A DNA stretch of 33,566 bases, from the NCBI GenBank assembly GCA_947259685.1, contig CAMYNC010000023.1, positions 1 to 33,566 on the forward strand, in the 5' to 3' direction. The position numbers were made by a program, and so were the translations under genes. Positions 16,209 through 23,963 of this stretch are shown here, piece by piece. This stretch comes from an uncultured Desulfuromonadales bacterium (GTDB lineage: Bacteria; Desulfobacterota; Desulfuromonadia; Desulfuromonadales; Geopsychrobacteraceae). The notes beneath the pieces were generated by a model. It was not told where the DNA came from. It did not search any database and saw only the letters and a list, made by a program, of their open reading frames with translations. Every line of letters begins with the position of its first letter. The stretch's first letter is position 1.

Positions 16209-16781
16209 ATGAAAAAAATTACCCAGAGCCTGAGCCTGCTACTGATCTTCAGCATCATTTCCTGCGTCACCATCAACATTTATTTTCCTGCCGAAGAAAT
16301 CCGCGGTGCAGCTGACAAAATCGTCAATGAAGTCTGGGGCGATGATGAAAGCAGCCAGGAGCCAGTTTCGGAACCAGCTCCTGGTAGCAGCATATTCGAC
16401 CTGCTGCTACCGACTTCGGCCCATGCCGCCCAGGACATCGATGTCAGTACCCCGGAAATCAGGGCGATTAAGGACGCCATCAAGCAGCGCTCGACAGAGT
16501 TGTTCGGTTTTCTCGATTCAGGCCAGGTTGGTATCGGAGTCAACGGTCTACTGAAAATACGGGATACCGGCGGTCTCAACCTGAAAGAACGTGGGCAGGT
16601 CAACAAGCTGGTCAGTGCGGAAAATAAAGATCGCGGGCGACTCTACCAGGAAATTGCGGTGGCCAACGGTTTCCCCGACAAAGTGGATGAGGTGCAGAAT
16701 ATCTTCGCCGATTCCTGGCGGGATCAGGCTAAGGCGGGCTGGTATCTGGAACAACCGGGCGGCAGCTGGAAGCCAAAGTAA
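16209..16781 (+). CDS. Lipoprotein with YnbE-like N-terminus fused to a YdbL-like (DUF1318) domain
   Basis: The 190-residue protein has a type II signal peptide with lipobox I-I-S-C (Cys19), followed by Val, consistent with outer-membrane sorting. Right after the Cys comes VTINIYFPAEEIRGAADKIV, which resembles the short YnbE lipoprotein (a TINxx strand then a KADK-like helix). An acidic/Pro linker follows. Residues about 59-75 read SSIFDLLLPTSAHAAQD, which looks like the hydrophobic core and AHA cleavage site of a second signal peptide. From about 78 to the end the YdbL/DUF1318 domain follows (RAIKDAIKQR, GLLKIRD, LVSAENKDRGRLYQEIA, PGGSWKPK). It lies 24 bases after the ydbH-like gene with GGAGG as SD. 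In E. coli these parts are two separate genes, so this is probably a fusion. Confidence 0.75.
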   Translation: MKKITQSLSLLLIFSIISCVTINIYFPAEEIRGAADKIVNEVWGDDESSQEPVSEPAPGSSIFDLLLPTSAHAAQDIDVSTPEIRAIKDAIKQRSTELFGFLDSGQVGIGVNGLLKIRDTGGLNLKERGQVNKLVSAENKDRGRLYQEIAVANGFPDKVDEVQNIFADSWRDQAKAGWYLEQPGGSWKPK

Positions 16782-16811
16782 GCTTTAGCAAACACAGGCA
16801 CCTAACAATAA

Positions 16812-16846
16812 CAGCCGGGAGCAGAATTCAATTCTGCTCCCGGCTG
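16812..16846. terminator. Shared terminator between convergent genes
   Basis: A near-perfect 17-bp palindrome, starting CAGCCGGGAGCAG and ending CTGCTCCCGGCTG around a GAATTCAATTC centre, separates the ydbL-like gene from the convergent channel gene. The minus strand continues as TTATTGTT, a modest U-run; the plus strand lacks one. It probably serves mainly the minus-strand channel mRNA. Confidence 0.65.
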
Positions 16847-16849
16847 GCC

Positions 16850-18541
16850 TCATTGGGCAGCAAACATCTCCCCAAAGCGCACCTCCTGCTCGGGGCTGCC
16901 GATTAGAATCAACCTCATCCCCTCTTCGAGCAACGTCTCCGGTACCGGCGCTGGCAGGGGTTCATCTTCACCCTGCTCAAGGGCAACGATGGAACACCCG
17001 GTGCTGGGGCGGATCCGTGAGGCGTCAATCGTCTTGCCAACCAGTTGCGGGGGCAGGTTGCGGCGAAACACGCTGATCCCTTCGGTGAGAAACACCGAGA
17101 CCTTCGATTCGAGAATATTCATCAAGATGCTGGCGCCGACCGAGGCGTTGGAAACGACAAAATCGGCGCCGGCGGCATATAACGGCTCAACACTGGCTTC
17201 GGAGTTGGCACGAGCAACGATCCTGATATGGGGATTGCTGTGCCGACTGCTCAGGGTGAGAAAAATATTGGTGCTGTCGTCATTGGTGGTGATAATCAGC
17301 CCCTTGGCCTGTTCGATGCCGGCCTTTTTCAGCAACAGCCGATTAGTGGCGTCGCCGATAATCGGCACATGGGCCTCACAGTTCAGGTTTTCCGATTGAT
17401 CGACCAGCATATACGGGACCGGCTTGCGATCAAGAAACTCTGCTGCGGCGCAACCGATCCGCCCATGGCCAAGAATAAACACCAGTTCATCAGCCGCCTG
17501 CTCACCGGTTAACTCTTCCATTCTGCTGAGTTGTTCGCGGGTCCCGGCCAGCACGGCCATCGAATCGGGGTGCAGCAGGGTATCCTTCGACGGCACCTCA
17601 AAGCGGCCCCGCCGCCAGACCCCAACCACCGTCAAGCCGGTCCGCAGACGAATTCGGGCCTGCTCCAGGGTCTGCCCGGCAAAGGGCGTCCCGTAAACCG
17701 GAATTTCAGCGATCTTCAGCGCACCGAAGGAACCAATGACATGCGCCAGGGCGCCGCAGGTGGTTGCCCGAATCCCCAGGGTGCGGCCAATAATCCGCTG
17801 TAACGGCACTGCCTGATCGGCACCGGCCAGCCTGAGCAGTTCGATATGTTCGGCATCCTCCGCCACCACCGCGATGGGGGTTTTGCAAAACGAGCGAACT
17901 GTCAGGCAGAGATCGGTATTTTGCGTATCACCCAAAGTGGCCATCACATAACGCGCTGATTCGATGCGTAAATCACTCAATAATGTGCGATCAGTCGGCA
18001 AACCGCAAGCCACCTTGATGTTACCCTGATCCTCCAACTCGAGCGACTGCTGGTAATCCTCGGTGATCACAGCAAACGACAAGTTGTCGCTCTGTAATTT
18101 GGCGACTAACGCCATGGTGGTCGGATTGACGCCGAAGATCAGCACGTGATCCCGGGTGCCAGGCGGCAAAGAAATCCGTGGCCGGTAGCGCAAGCGTTGT
18201 TCTATCCAGGGCGCGACAAACAGACTGATAATCCCAAAAGGCAGGATAATCAGCAGAAACACCACCCCGGAGAGCGTGACCAGAGCGGCAAAGGCGTAAC
18301 CAAGGTCGGTATGGAAAGTAATATCGCCGAAGCCGAGGGTGGTCATGACCGTCAGCGTCCAATAGACTCCGGCGATAAAAGAAAATTCGCGCCCTTCAAG
18401 TTCCAGCATCAGATGCCGGAACAGCACCGCATAAACCAGGATCAGGATCAGCAGAAAGGCACAATAGATCAGCAGCACTTTCAGGTTCTGGCGCGCCTTC
18501 CCGCGCAGGAAAAAGGCAATTTCGGCGGAAATTGTTTTCAT
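16850..18541 (-). CDS. Two-TM potassium channel with tandem RCK (TrkA-type) modules, GsuK/MthK-like
   Basis: The 563-residue inner-membrane channel subunit has TM1 at about 21-41, a pore loop with filter T-L-G-F-G-D at 68-73, and TM2 at about 82-105. Two complete RCK modules follow in the cytoplasm: TrkA_N1 131-250, TrkA_C1 about 275-340, TrkA_N2 352-470 and TrkA_C2 about 488-560. The first Rossmann domain lacks the GxGxxG motif (it has GVNPTT at 137-142). The second keeps it (G358, G360, G363, with D381 as the likely ribose-binding acid), so dinucleotide binding is expected only in RCK2. This tandem layout matches GsuK of Geobacter sulfurreducens. The Leu in the filter is a variant of TVGYG. 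It is a single-gene unit, convergent with the ydbL-like gene. Confidence 0.88.
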   Translation of the reverse strand: MKTISAEIAFFLRGKARQNLKVLLIYCAFLLILILVYAVLFRHLMLELEGREFSFIAGVYWTLTVMTTLGFGDITFHTDLGYAFAALVTLSGVVFLLIILPFGIISLFVAPWIEQRLRYRPRISLPPGTRDHVLIFGVNPTTMALVAKLQSDNLSFAVITEDYQQSLELEDQGNIKVACGLPTDRTLLSDLRIESARYVMATLGDTQNTDLCLTVRSFCKTPIAVVAEDAEHIELLRLAGADQAVPLQRIIGRTLGIRATTCGALAHVIGSFGALKIAEIPVYGTPFAGQTLEQARIRLRTGLTVVGVWRRGRFEVPSKDTLLHPDSMAVLAGTREQLSRMEELTGEQAADELVFILGHGRIGCAAAEFLDRKPVPYMLVDQSENLNCEAHVPIIGDATNRLLLKKAGIEQAKGLIITTNDDSTNIFLTLSSRHSNPHIRIVARANSEASVEPLYAAGADFVVSNASVGASILMNILESKVSVFLTEGISVFRRNLPPQLVGKTIDASRIRPSTGCSIVALEQGEDEPLPAPVPETLLEEGMRLILIGSPEQEVRFGEMFAAQ

Positions 18542-18738
18542 TGTTCGCTATCCCAATTCGTCCCAGCCCGGTTCGTGCAGGCGCTCAATTAAAGATTAGC
18601 TAATGGTAACAGGTAATCTGCTCCTCGGGAGAAAATAATCCTGCGCTGCATAGCATCTACGGCTTGATTTTCCGACCATTGTCATTGCATGATCGGAAAG
18701 CAATTCAGCAACGCTAATCAATAACAGGATTAGAATCG

Positions 18739-18942
18739 ATGTCCGATTTCGAGAGAAATTCTCCCTGGATCTGTCACGTCTGCGATAAAAAATCGGACCA
18801 GACCGAAGGTCAGGCTTGCAGTGAATGCTTCAAAATTGCCTGCTCTCAGCATTTGCATATTGCCAGTCGGCTGAACCAGGATTCCGGCCTTTACGAACTG
18901 AAACAGGTCTGCGTCGAATGCCAACTGCGGTCACAATTGTAG
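18739..18942 (+). CDS. Small cross-brace zinc-finger protein of unknown function
   Basis: A 67-residue protein not recognised as a named family. Eight potential zinc ligands are spaced C12-x2-C15, C27-x2-C30, C35-x2-H38 (H40 is an alternative) and C58-x2-C61. This is the order found in FYVE/treble-clef cross-brace fingers, where pairs 1 and 3, and 2 and 4, each bind one zinc. The region between the third and fourth pairs (residues 41-57) is mostly polar. There is no signal peptide or membrane segment, so a cytoplasmic role is expected. The start is supported by AGGA nine bases upstream. The next gene downstream also starts with a zinc ribbon but has its own promoter. An inverted repeat TTTCCGA/TCGGAAA lies about 40-65 bases upstream. 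Possible roles include protein or nucleic-acid binding. Confidence 0.65.
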   Translation: MSDFERNSPWICHVCDKKSDQTEGQACSECFKIACSQHLHIASRLNQDSGLYELKQVCVECQLRSQL

Positions 18943-19033
18943 CAAGAGACTCCTTCGCCTTAACATCGCCCTTAGTTTGCGCCCTCATTGAGCTTTGTCT
19001 GCCGATAAAATTTCATAAGAAACATTTAACCGG

Positions 19034-19062
19034 TTCCATTAAAATTAAATTTACCTTATAAT
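19034..19062 (+). promoter_or_regulatory. Candidate promoter of the zinc-ribbon membrane protein gene
   Basis: A consensus TATAAT (19057-19062) lies 17 bp after a weak -35, TTCCAT (19034-19039). The 8-bp palindrome AACCGGTT (19028-19035) abuts the -35. Confidence 0.5.
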
Positions 19063-19096
19063 CACGACCAAACCAATTCTGCCCTGGAGACCAGCT

Positions 19097-20596
19097 ATGC
19101 TCTCGATCGAATGTCCTCACTGCGGATTAATCAAACAAGCGTCGGCAGATCAGTTGCCAGACCATGAAATCAGTCTGAAGTGCCCAAAATGCACCAATAC
19201 CTTTGATTTTGATCCGATTGTCGCCAGCCTGGTTGCAGCGGACGACCCACGACCCGTACCACCCGCAGCAACAACTCCGGCACCTGTATTAACCGGCCAG
19301 CCCGCAACGGGTCGCCGGCAAGAACCAACTTCGGATTCCAAAGCGAAGCAACCGCAACGCTCCGAGATGCTGCGCATCGGCGAACTCTTTTCCCGAAGCT
19401 GGCAGGCATTTAAAAACCGCATCTGGACCCTGCTGGGGATCTACCTGCTCGGCATACTGCTGATAGCTGGGGCAGCACTGCTGTTGCAGTTGGGAACCAA
19501 TCTACTGCTGACGATGTTCGGCGGAAGTATGGCCGGACCGGCCGTCAGCGTGTTGCTCATGATTGGTTTGGTATTTCTCGCCGGCACCTGGATTGCGGCG
19601 GCATCAATCTACGCCATTGTTGAAAAAACCAGCGCCAAGAAAGCCCTCGGCATGGGGCTCAGTCGAATCTGGGCCTATCTTTGGCTGTTTTCTCTGCTCG
19701 GTCTGATCATCTGCGGTGGCTACGGTCTACTGATTATCCCCGGGGTGCTGTTCACCCTCTGGTTCTTCTTCGCCCAGTATATTCTTGCGGCGGAAGACAC
19801 CTGCGGCATGGATGCCCTGCTGAAGAGTAAAGAGTACGTCCGCGGCCATGGCTGGGCGGTCTTCGGCCGGTTGTTGTTGCTGATGCTGATTTTCCTACCG
19901 ATCGGTTTCATTCCCCTGGTCGGGCCTTTTTTGTCACTGCTGCTCGCCCCATTCTCGCTGGTCTACTACAACGAAATCTATCAGGATCTGCGCCAACTGA
20001 AGCCGGACCTGGTTTACCCCAGCTCGACCGGCTTCAAAGCGGCCTTGATCAGTCTCGGGATTGTCGGGGTTCTGCTGGTTCCGGTGTTGGCTTACTTCTC
20101 CGCCGGCCCGGAAGCAAGGCAAGCGGTATCGCTGCTGGCCAGTATGTCGGCTGGCGATTTTCAGTTCCAAAACAACGAAACGGAGCTGGCTGAGTTCGAC
20201 AGCCAGCGGCAAGCGCAAAGCCCGCAAGACTCCTCGAGCACCAAACAGGTGGTCAAGCAGAAAAACCCCCTTGATGATCTGATGGTATATATCTATGCAC
20301 TGAACTATAAGGGCAAGATCACCCTGAACGGGAAAGAATTCTATGTGATTAAGGGCGATCCAGATATGAACTATAATTATTCAACTGGCGGTGCTTTGAC
20401 TTATGGAAAAAACGTTTTTCAGGTGGATTACGCATCGCTGCCCGACCCCTGGAAGTTGGAACTGAGAATCAAGGTCTATAAGCCGAATTGGCAAACCGGC
20501 GGCAGAACCATCTTTAAGGAATGGCTTTTGGAAGATTCAGGAGGCTCGAAAACCTTTAAGATAGAAATCAACCCTGAGCAGGTCGAAAAAACTTAA
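19097..20596 (+). CDS. Zinc-ribbon multi-pass membrane protein of unknown function
   Basis: The 499-residue protein starts with a CxxC ribbon (C6, C9, C29, C32; ECPHC and KCPKC) of the kind found at the N-terminus of many deltaproteobacterial membrane proteins. A Pro/Ala-rich cytoplasmic linker (about 50-90) follows. About six to eight transmembrane segments span residues 110-360 and resemble the membrane domain seen in glycerophosphodiester phosphodiesterases and YciC-like proteins, with helix-breaking LLIIPGVLFTLWFFFAQ. A soluble tail of about 130 residues (370-499) may form a beta-sandwich (ITLNGKEFYVIKGDP, VFQVDYASLPDPWKLELRIKVYK). No catalytic motif was recognised, and no enzymatic domain accompanies the membrane part. 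TGGAG precedes the ATG. Its stop is only 14 bases from that of the convergent receiver gene. Confidence 0.6.
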   Translation: MLSIECPHCGLIKQASADQLPDHEISLKCPKCTNTFDFDPIVASLVAADDPRPVPPAATTPAPVLTGQPATGRRQEPTSDSKAKQPQRSEMLRIGELFSRSWQAFKNRIWTLLGIYLLGILLIAGAALLLQLGTNLLLTMFGGSMAGPAVSVLLMIGLVFLAGTWIAAASIYAIVEKTSAKKALGMGLSRIWAYLWLFSLLGLIICGGYGLLIIPGVLFTLWFFFAQYILAAEDTCGMDALLKSKEYVRGHGWAVFGRLLLLMLIFLPIGFIPLVGPFLSLLLAPFSLVYYNEIYQDLRQLKPDLVYPSSTGFKAALISLGIVGVLLVPVLAYFSAGPEARQAVSLLASMSAGDFQFQNNETELAEFDSQRQAQSPQDSSSTKQVVKQKNPLDDLMVYIYALNYKGKITLNGKEFYVIKGDPDMNYNYSTGGALTYGKNVFQVDYASLPDPWKLELRIKVYKPNWQTGGRTIFKEWLLEDSGGSKTFKIEINPEQVEKT

Positions 20597-20610
20597 GGGC
20601 GAGCAACTGG

Positions 20611-21021
20611 TTAGTGATAGGCGGCAGAAATCCGCTCTTCACCAATTGCCAGCCAGGCGAGAAACTCATTCCAGTTGAAGGGCTTGCGAAACACTTCGAA
20701 GCCGAGCTGTATTGCCAGCTGCTTATCCTGCTCACGCCAGCAAGCGGACATGATAGCCTTATGCTGCTCCTTGAACTGGCGGGAGCGTTGCGCCTGCTGC
20801 TGAATGAACTCCATACCGCTCATTCCGGGCATCCGGTTGTCGGTAATCAAAAAATCGATGCAAGGGGCTTCCCCGTCGCAACCGCAACTGGACTCGCCAA
20901 AGAGCGGACAATGCAGGGGCGAGTCATAACTGGCAACCTGATGACCACGACGTTTTAACATCAACTCGAGCAGCCTGCGCATATTCTCATCATCTTCCAG
21001 CAGCAAGGTTCGAAAAAACAT
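20611..21021 (-). CDS. Stand-alone receiver (CheY-like) response regulator with a four-Cys insertion
   Basis: The 136-residue protein consists of a single receiver domain. The acidic pocket is E9-D10-D11, the phosphoacceptor is D61 (ITDNRMPGMSG), the switch Ser is S92 (IMSA) and the conserved lysine is K113 (FRKPF), so phosphorylation should work. Between beta-2 and beta-3 a segment at 36-55 carries C38, C46, C48 and C54, a spacing suited to binding a metal or to disulfide switching. There is no output domain. ATG 21021 has AGAGGT seven bases upstream. The reading frame stays open to 21372, but that extension has no receiver features, crosses a promoter and overlaps the divergent GGDEF-EAL gene. 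That neighbour suggests, but does not prove, a signalling link. Confidence 0.8.
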   Translation of the reverse strand: MFFRTLLLEDDENMRRLLELMLKRRGHQVASYDSPLHCPLFGESSCGCDGEAPCIDFLITDNRMPGMSGMEFIQQQAQRSRQFKEQHKAIMSACWREQDKQLAIQLGFEVFRKPFNWNEFLAWLAIGEERISAAYH

Positions 21022-21091
21022 CTTCAGCACCTCTTGGAGTTTCCGCTGAATAAGGGAATTGCCAACCGAAAAGGTCATATTTATGGCTTTA

Positions 21092-21120
21092 ATTATACCC
21101 ATCCCGGGGAAACAAATCCA
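21092..21120 (-). promoter_or_regulatory. Candidate promoter of the receiver gene
   Basis: On the minus strand, TGGATT (21120-21115), a 17-bp spacer and a consensus TATAAT (21097-21092) lie about 70 bases before the preferred start. The site falls inside the longer reading frame, supporting the shorter protein. Confidence 0.45.
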
Positions 21121-21239
21121 CTCGAAGAGCCGCAAATAGTCTCCTCTGAACAACTGAACTAATACTGGAAATATCGACCTGCTAACCCTATAGTACATAG
21201 ATATCCCCGATTTGATAGCTTCCTTTAATAGGGCCAGGA

Positions 21240-23963
21240 ATGCCGAGCATACAAATTCATTTCCCCGCAACAACCAAGGCGCAACTGTCACTTGGGGCTT
21301 TGCTGACCGCCGCGCTGCTGACAAATCTTTTTCCGCTCGATATCCCGCTGATCTTTCTCTATCTGCCGGCAAGCCTCTTCATCTTTATCACCTACAGGCT
21401 TTTCGGAGTTGCCTGGGGCGCGGTCTGCGCCCTGCTGGCGGCCACCATGGTCCCCTTCTCGGTCGGCCATGCCTACGCCATCGTCTGGTATTTACTCGAG
21501 TATTCTTTTGTCGCCTGGAGTGATTACGGCAAACAGCGCCAGAACCTAATCTTGAGCGACGCCCTTTACTGGATCTTTCTCGGCTCACCCCTGGTGCTGC
21601 TCAGCTTTTTGTTCCTGGGAGTTAACCTGGAAGTCGGCTTGTTGATTTCCGCCAAAAACTGCGTCAACGGCATCGCCAATGCCACCCTGGCCAGCCTGCT
21701 GCTGCAGAACCTGCCTCTGCGGCGCTGGCTGCTTGGCGAATCTGAGGACCCGCGAACGCCAGTGTCCGACCAAATCTACAGTTTACTGTTGGGATTTCTG
21801 ATTCTGCCCGCGCTGGTGATGCTGATTGCCCACCTGCTCGGGTCGGTGGCGTCGCTCGAGTCACGAATTGCGCAGCAGTTAACAGAGAAGGCGAATAGCC
21901 TGAATGCGGAGTTTATGCTACTGGCCGGAGTTCAGAAGCAGGGCGCTGATGCCAACCGAAGCAGCCTGGTCGAACAGATGCAACAGCATTGGCAGCGGCA
22001 AGCTAAGGGAAAAGGATTGTGGACCCTGACCCTGCTGAACTACGACAAGGTGCTGCTAAGCACCTCAGCTCATCATGACCCGGGAGATAAATACGACCAT
22101 GTAACCAATGCCGAACTGATACCGGTAACTGCAGAGGTGACCCACCGGATTCCCCATGCAGCGAACTCTAACGTGCCGATCGCTGCCCGCTGGCGGAATT
22201 CCAGCTATCTGCACTTCAGGAATCTCGACATCGTGCCTGGCTGGCGGCTGGTCGTGGAACAGCCGGTAAAGCCCTTTCTTTCCGATCTGCGCTGGACAGC
22301 AATCCGGACGTTTGGCCTGCTGGTGATCCTGCTCTACCCGGCCCTCTATCTGGCCCGCTTGGTCAGCCAGCGAATCGCCTCTCCCCTGACGAAGCTTTCG
22401 CTCTTAACCAAAGGTCTACCCGAACGCTTGCGGCAGGGAGTGAACGAGCAACTCTGGCCAAGTTCACGTATCGATGAAATCGAGGACTTGATCGACAATT
22501 GTCGGCTGATGAGCCAGAGTCTGCAGCTGACCTTCAGCGACCTGCAGCAGGCCCAGCAATCGCTCGAAGACCGGGTCCTGAAACGCACCGAAGAGCTGGC
22601 CATAGCCAATCAGAACCTGCGCGAAAACGAATCGCACCTGGACCATCTGGCGCACCACGACCCGCTGACCGATTTACCAAACCGCCTGCTATTCAAGGAC
22701 CGCTTGGAGCACGCGATAGCCAATGCAAAACGCAATAGCACCAAAGTTGCGCTACTATTCCTCGATTTGGATCGCTTTAAAACCATCAACGACTCGCTCG
22801 GCCACAACTGTGGCGATCGGCTGCTCTGCGAGATTGCCGGCCGGCTGCAGGCCTGCTGCCGGGGCAGTGATACTGTCGCCCGCCTTGGGGGAGATGAATT
22901 CATTTTGTTGCTGGAAAGTGTCTCCAGCAGAGCGCAGATTACCGCGGTGGCGGAAAAAGTTCTTAAGCAGGTGGCGCTACCGGTAGCTGTTGAGGGACAC
23001 AAACTCTCTACCACCACCAGCATCGGCATCAGCCTGTGGCCGAACGACGCTGAGGAGGCTGAAGCCCTCATGAAAGCCGCCGATGCCGCCATGTATCGCG
23101 CCAAAGAGATGGGCCGCGGCAGCTACCAGTTTTACACCGCCGATATGGATGCCCGCGCTCATGAGTTGCTGCTGCTGGAAAGCAGCCTGCGGCAGGCACT
23201 GGAGCAGGAACAGATTTTACTGCACTATCAGCCACAGATCGAACTGGCCAGCGGTCGACTGATCGGCTTTGAGGCCCTGATCCGCTGGGATCATCCTGAG
23301 CACGGCTTGCTGTTGCCGAATGCCTTTATTCCGCTGGCCGAAGAAACCGGACTGATCGAACCGATCGGCGAATGGGTGATAGAAACAGCCTGCCGACAAA
23401 ATAAAATCTGGCAGGACTGCGGCTATCCACCGGTACGCATGGCAGTAAACATCTCGGCGCGGCAATTCCGCCACAGTGATCTGCTGGAATGGATTCAAAC
23501 CGCCCTGCAACAAACCGGGCTGGCCGCCAACTGGCTTGAGCTTGAGCTGACTGAGAGTATGGTAATGGGGAATACCGAAAGTGCCATCCTGATTATGCAG
23601 GCACTGAAAAACCTCGGCGTGCATTTGGCGATCGACGATTTCGGTTCCGGCTATTCATCGCTGGCCTATCTGAAGCGTTTTCCGATTAGCAAACTGAAAA
23701 TTGCCCAGGCATTTATCAGCGACCTTCTCGACGATAATAACGATGCGGCCATCGCTGCTTCTGTCATTGCCCTGGCCCAGAGTATGAATCTGGAAGTGAT
23801 TGCCGAAGGGATAGAAAACAGTGCTCAGCTGGAACTGCTCGCCCAGAAGGGGTGCCAACAGGGGCAAGGCTATTATTTCAGTAAGCCGCTATCGACCGAA
23901 GCAGTACCGAACTATTTCGCCGCTCTGGCTGCTGGCGAAAAAAAGTCAAGGGAGATTTCATGA
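21240..23963 (+). CDS. Membrane GGDEF-EAL protein (c-di-GMP synthesis and/or breakdown)
   Basis: The 907-residue inner-membrane sensor has an N-terminal block of about six hydrophobic segments (residues 15-210), a periplasmic region of about 130 residues, another TM near 345-370, a HAMP-like segment and a coiled coil. The GGDEF domain has its active motif intact at 550-554 and an inhibitory I-site RGSD at 541-544. The EAL domain keeps E678-A679-L680, VNISARQF, ELTES, the DDFGSGYSS pair, K in LKIA, AEGIE and QGYYFS, so hydrolysis also looks possible. The Asp normally following LKI is Ala here, which is unusual but not one of the metal ligands. Which activity dominates cannot be told. The start has AGGG six bases upstream. 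The stop overlaps the next gene by ATGA. Confidence 0.9.
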   Translation: MPSIQIHFPATTKAQLSLGALLTAALLTNLFPLDIPLIFLYLPASLFIFITYRLFGVAWGAVCALLAATMVPFSVGHAYAIVWYLLEYSFVAWSDYGKQRQNLILSDALYWIFLGSPLVLLSFLFLGVNLEVGLLISAKNCVNGIANATLASLLLQNLPLRRWLLGESEDPRTPVSDQIYSLLLGFLILPALVMLIAHLLGSVASLESRIAQQLTEKANSLNAEFMLLAGVQKQGADANRSSLVEQMQQHWQRQAKGKGLWTLTLLNYDKVLLSTSAHHDPGDKYDHVTNAELIPVTAEVTHRIPHAANSNVPIAARWRNSSYLHFRNLDIVPGWRLVVEQPVKPFLSDLRWTAIRTFGLLVILLYPALYLARLVSQRIASPLTKLSLLTKGLPERLRQGVNEQLWPSSRIDEIEDLIDNCRLMSQSLQLTFSDLQQAQQSLEDRVLKRTEELAIANQNLRENESHLDHLAHHDPLTDLPNRLLFKDRLEHAIANAKRNSTKVALLFLDLDRFKTINDSLGHNCGDRLLCEIAGRLQACCRGSDTVARLGGDEFILLLESVSSRAQITAVAEKVLKQVALPVAVEGHKLSTTTSIGISLWPNDAEEAEALMKAADAAMYRAKEMGRGSYQFYTADMDARAHELLLLESSLRQALEQEQILLHYQPQIELASGRLIGFEALIRWDHPEHGLLLPNAFIPLAEETGLIEPIGEWVIETACRQNKIWQDCGYPPVRMAVNISARQFRHSDLLEWIQTALQQTGLAANWLELELTESMVMGNTESAILIMQALKNLGVHLAIDDFGSGYSSLAYLKRFPISKLKIAQAFISDLLDDNNDAAIAASVIALAQSMNLEVIAEGIENSAQLELLAQKGCQQGQGYYFSKPLSTEAVPNYFAALAAGEKKSREIS

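Noticed and set aside
21022..21372. N-terminal extension of the receiver protein
   Set aside because: No receiver features, it crosses a consensus TATAAT and overlaps the divergent GGDEF-EAL gene; a good SD precedes the ATG at 21021.
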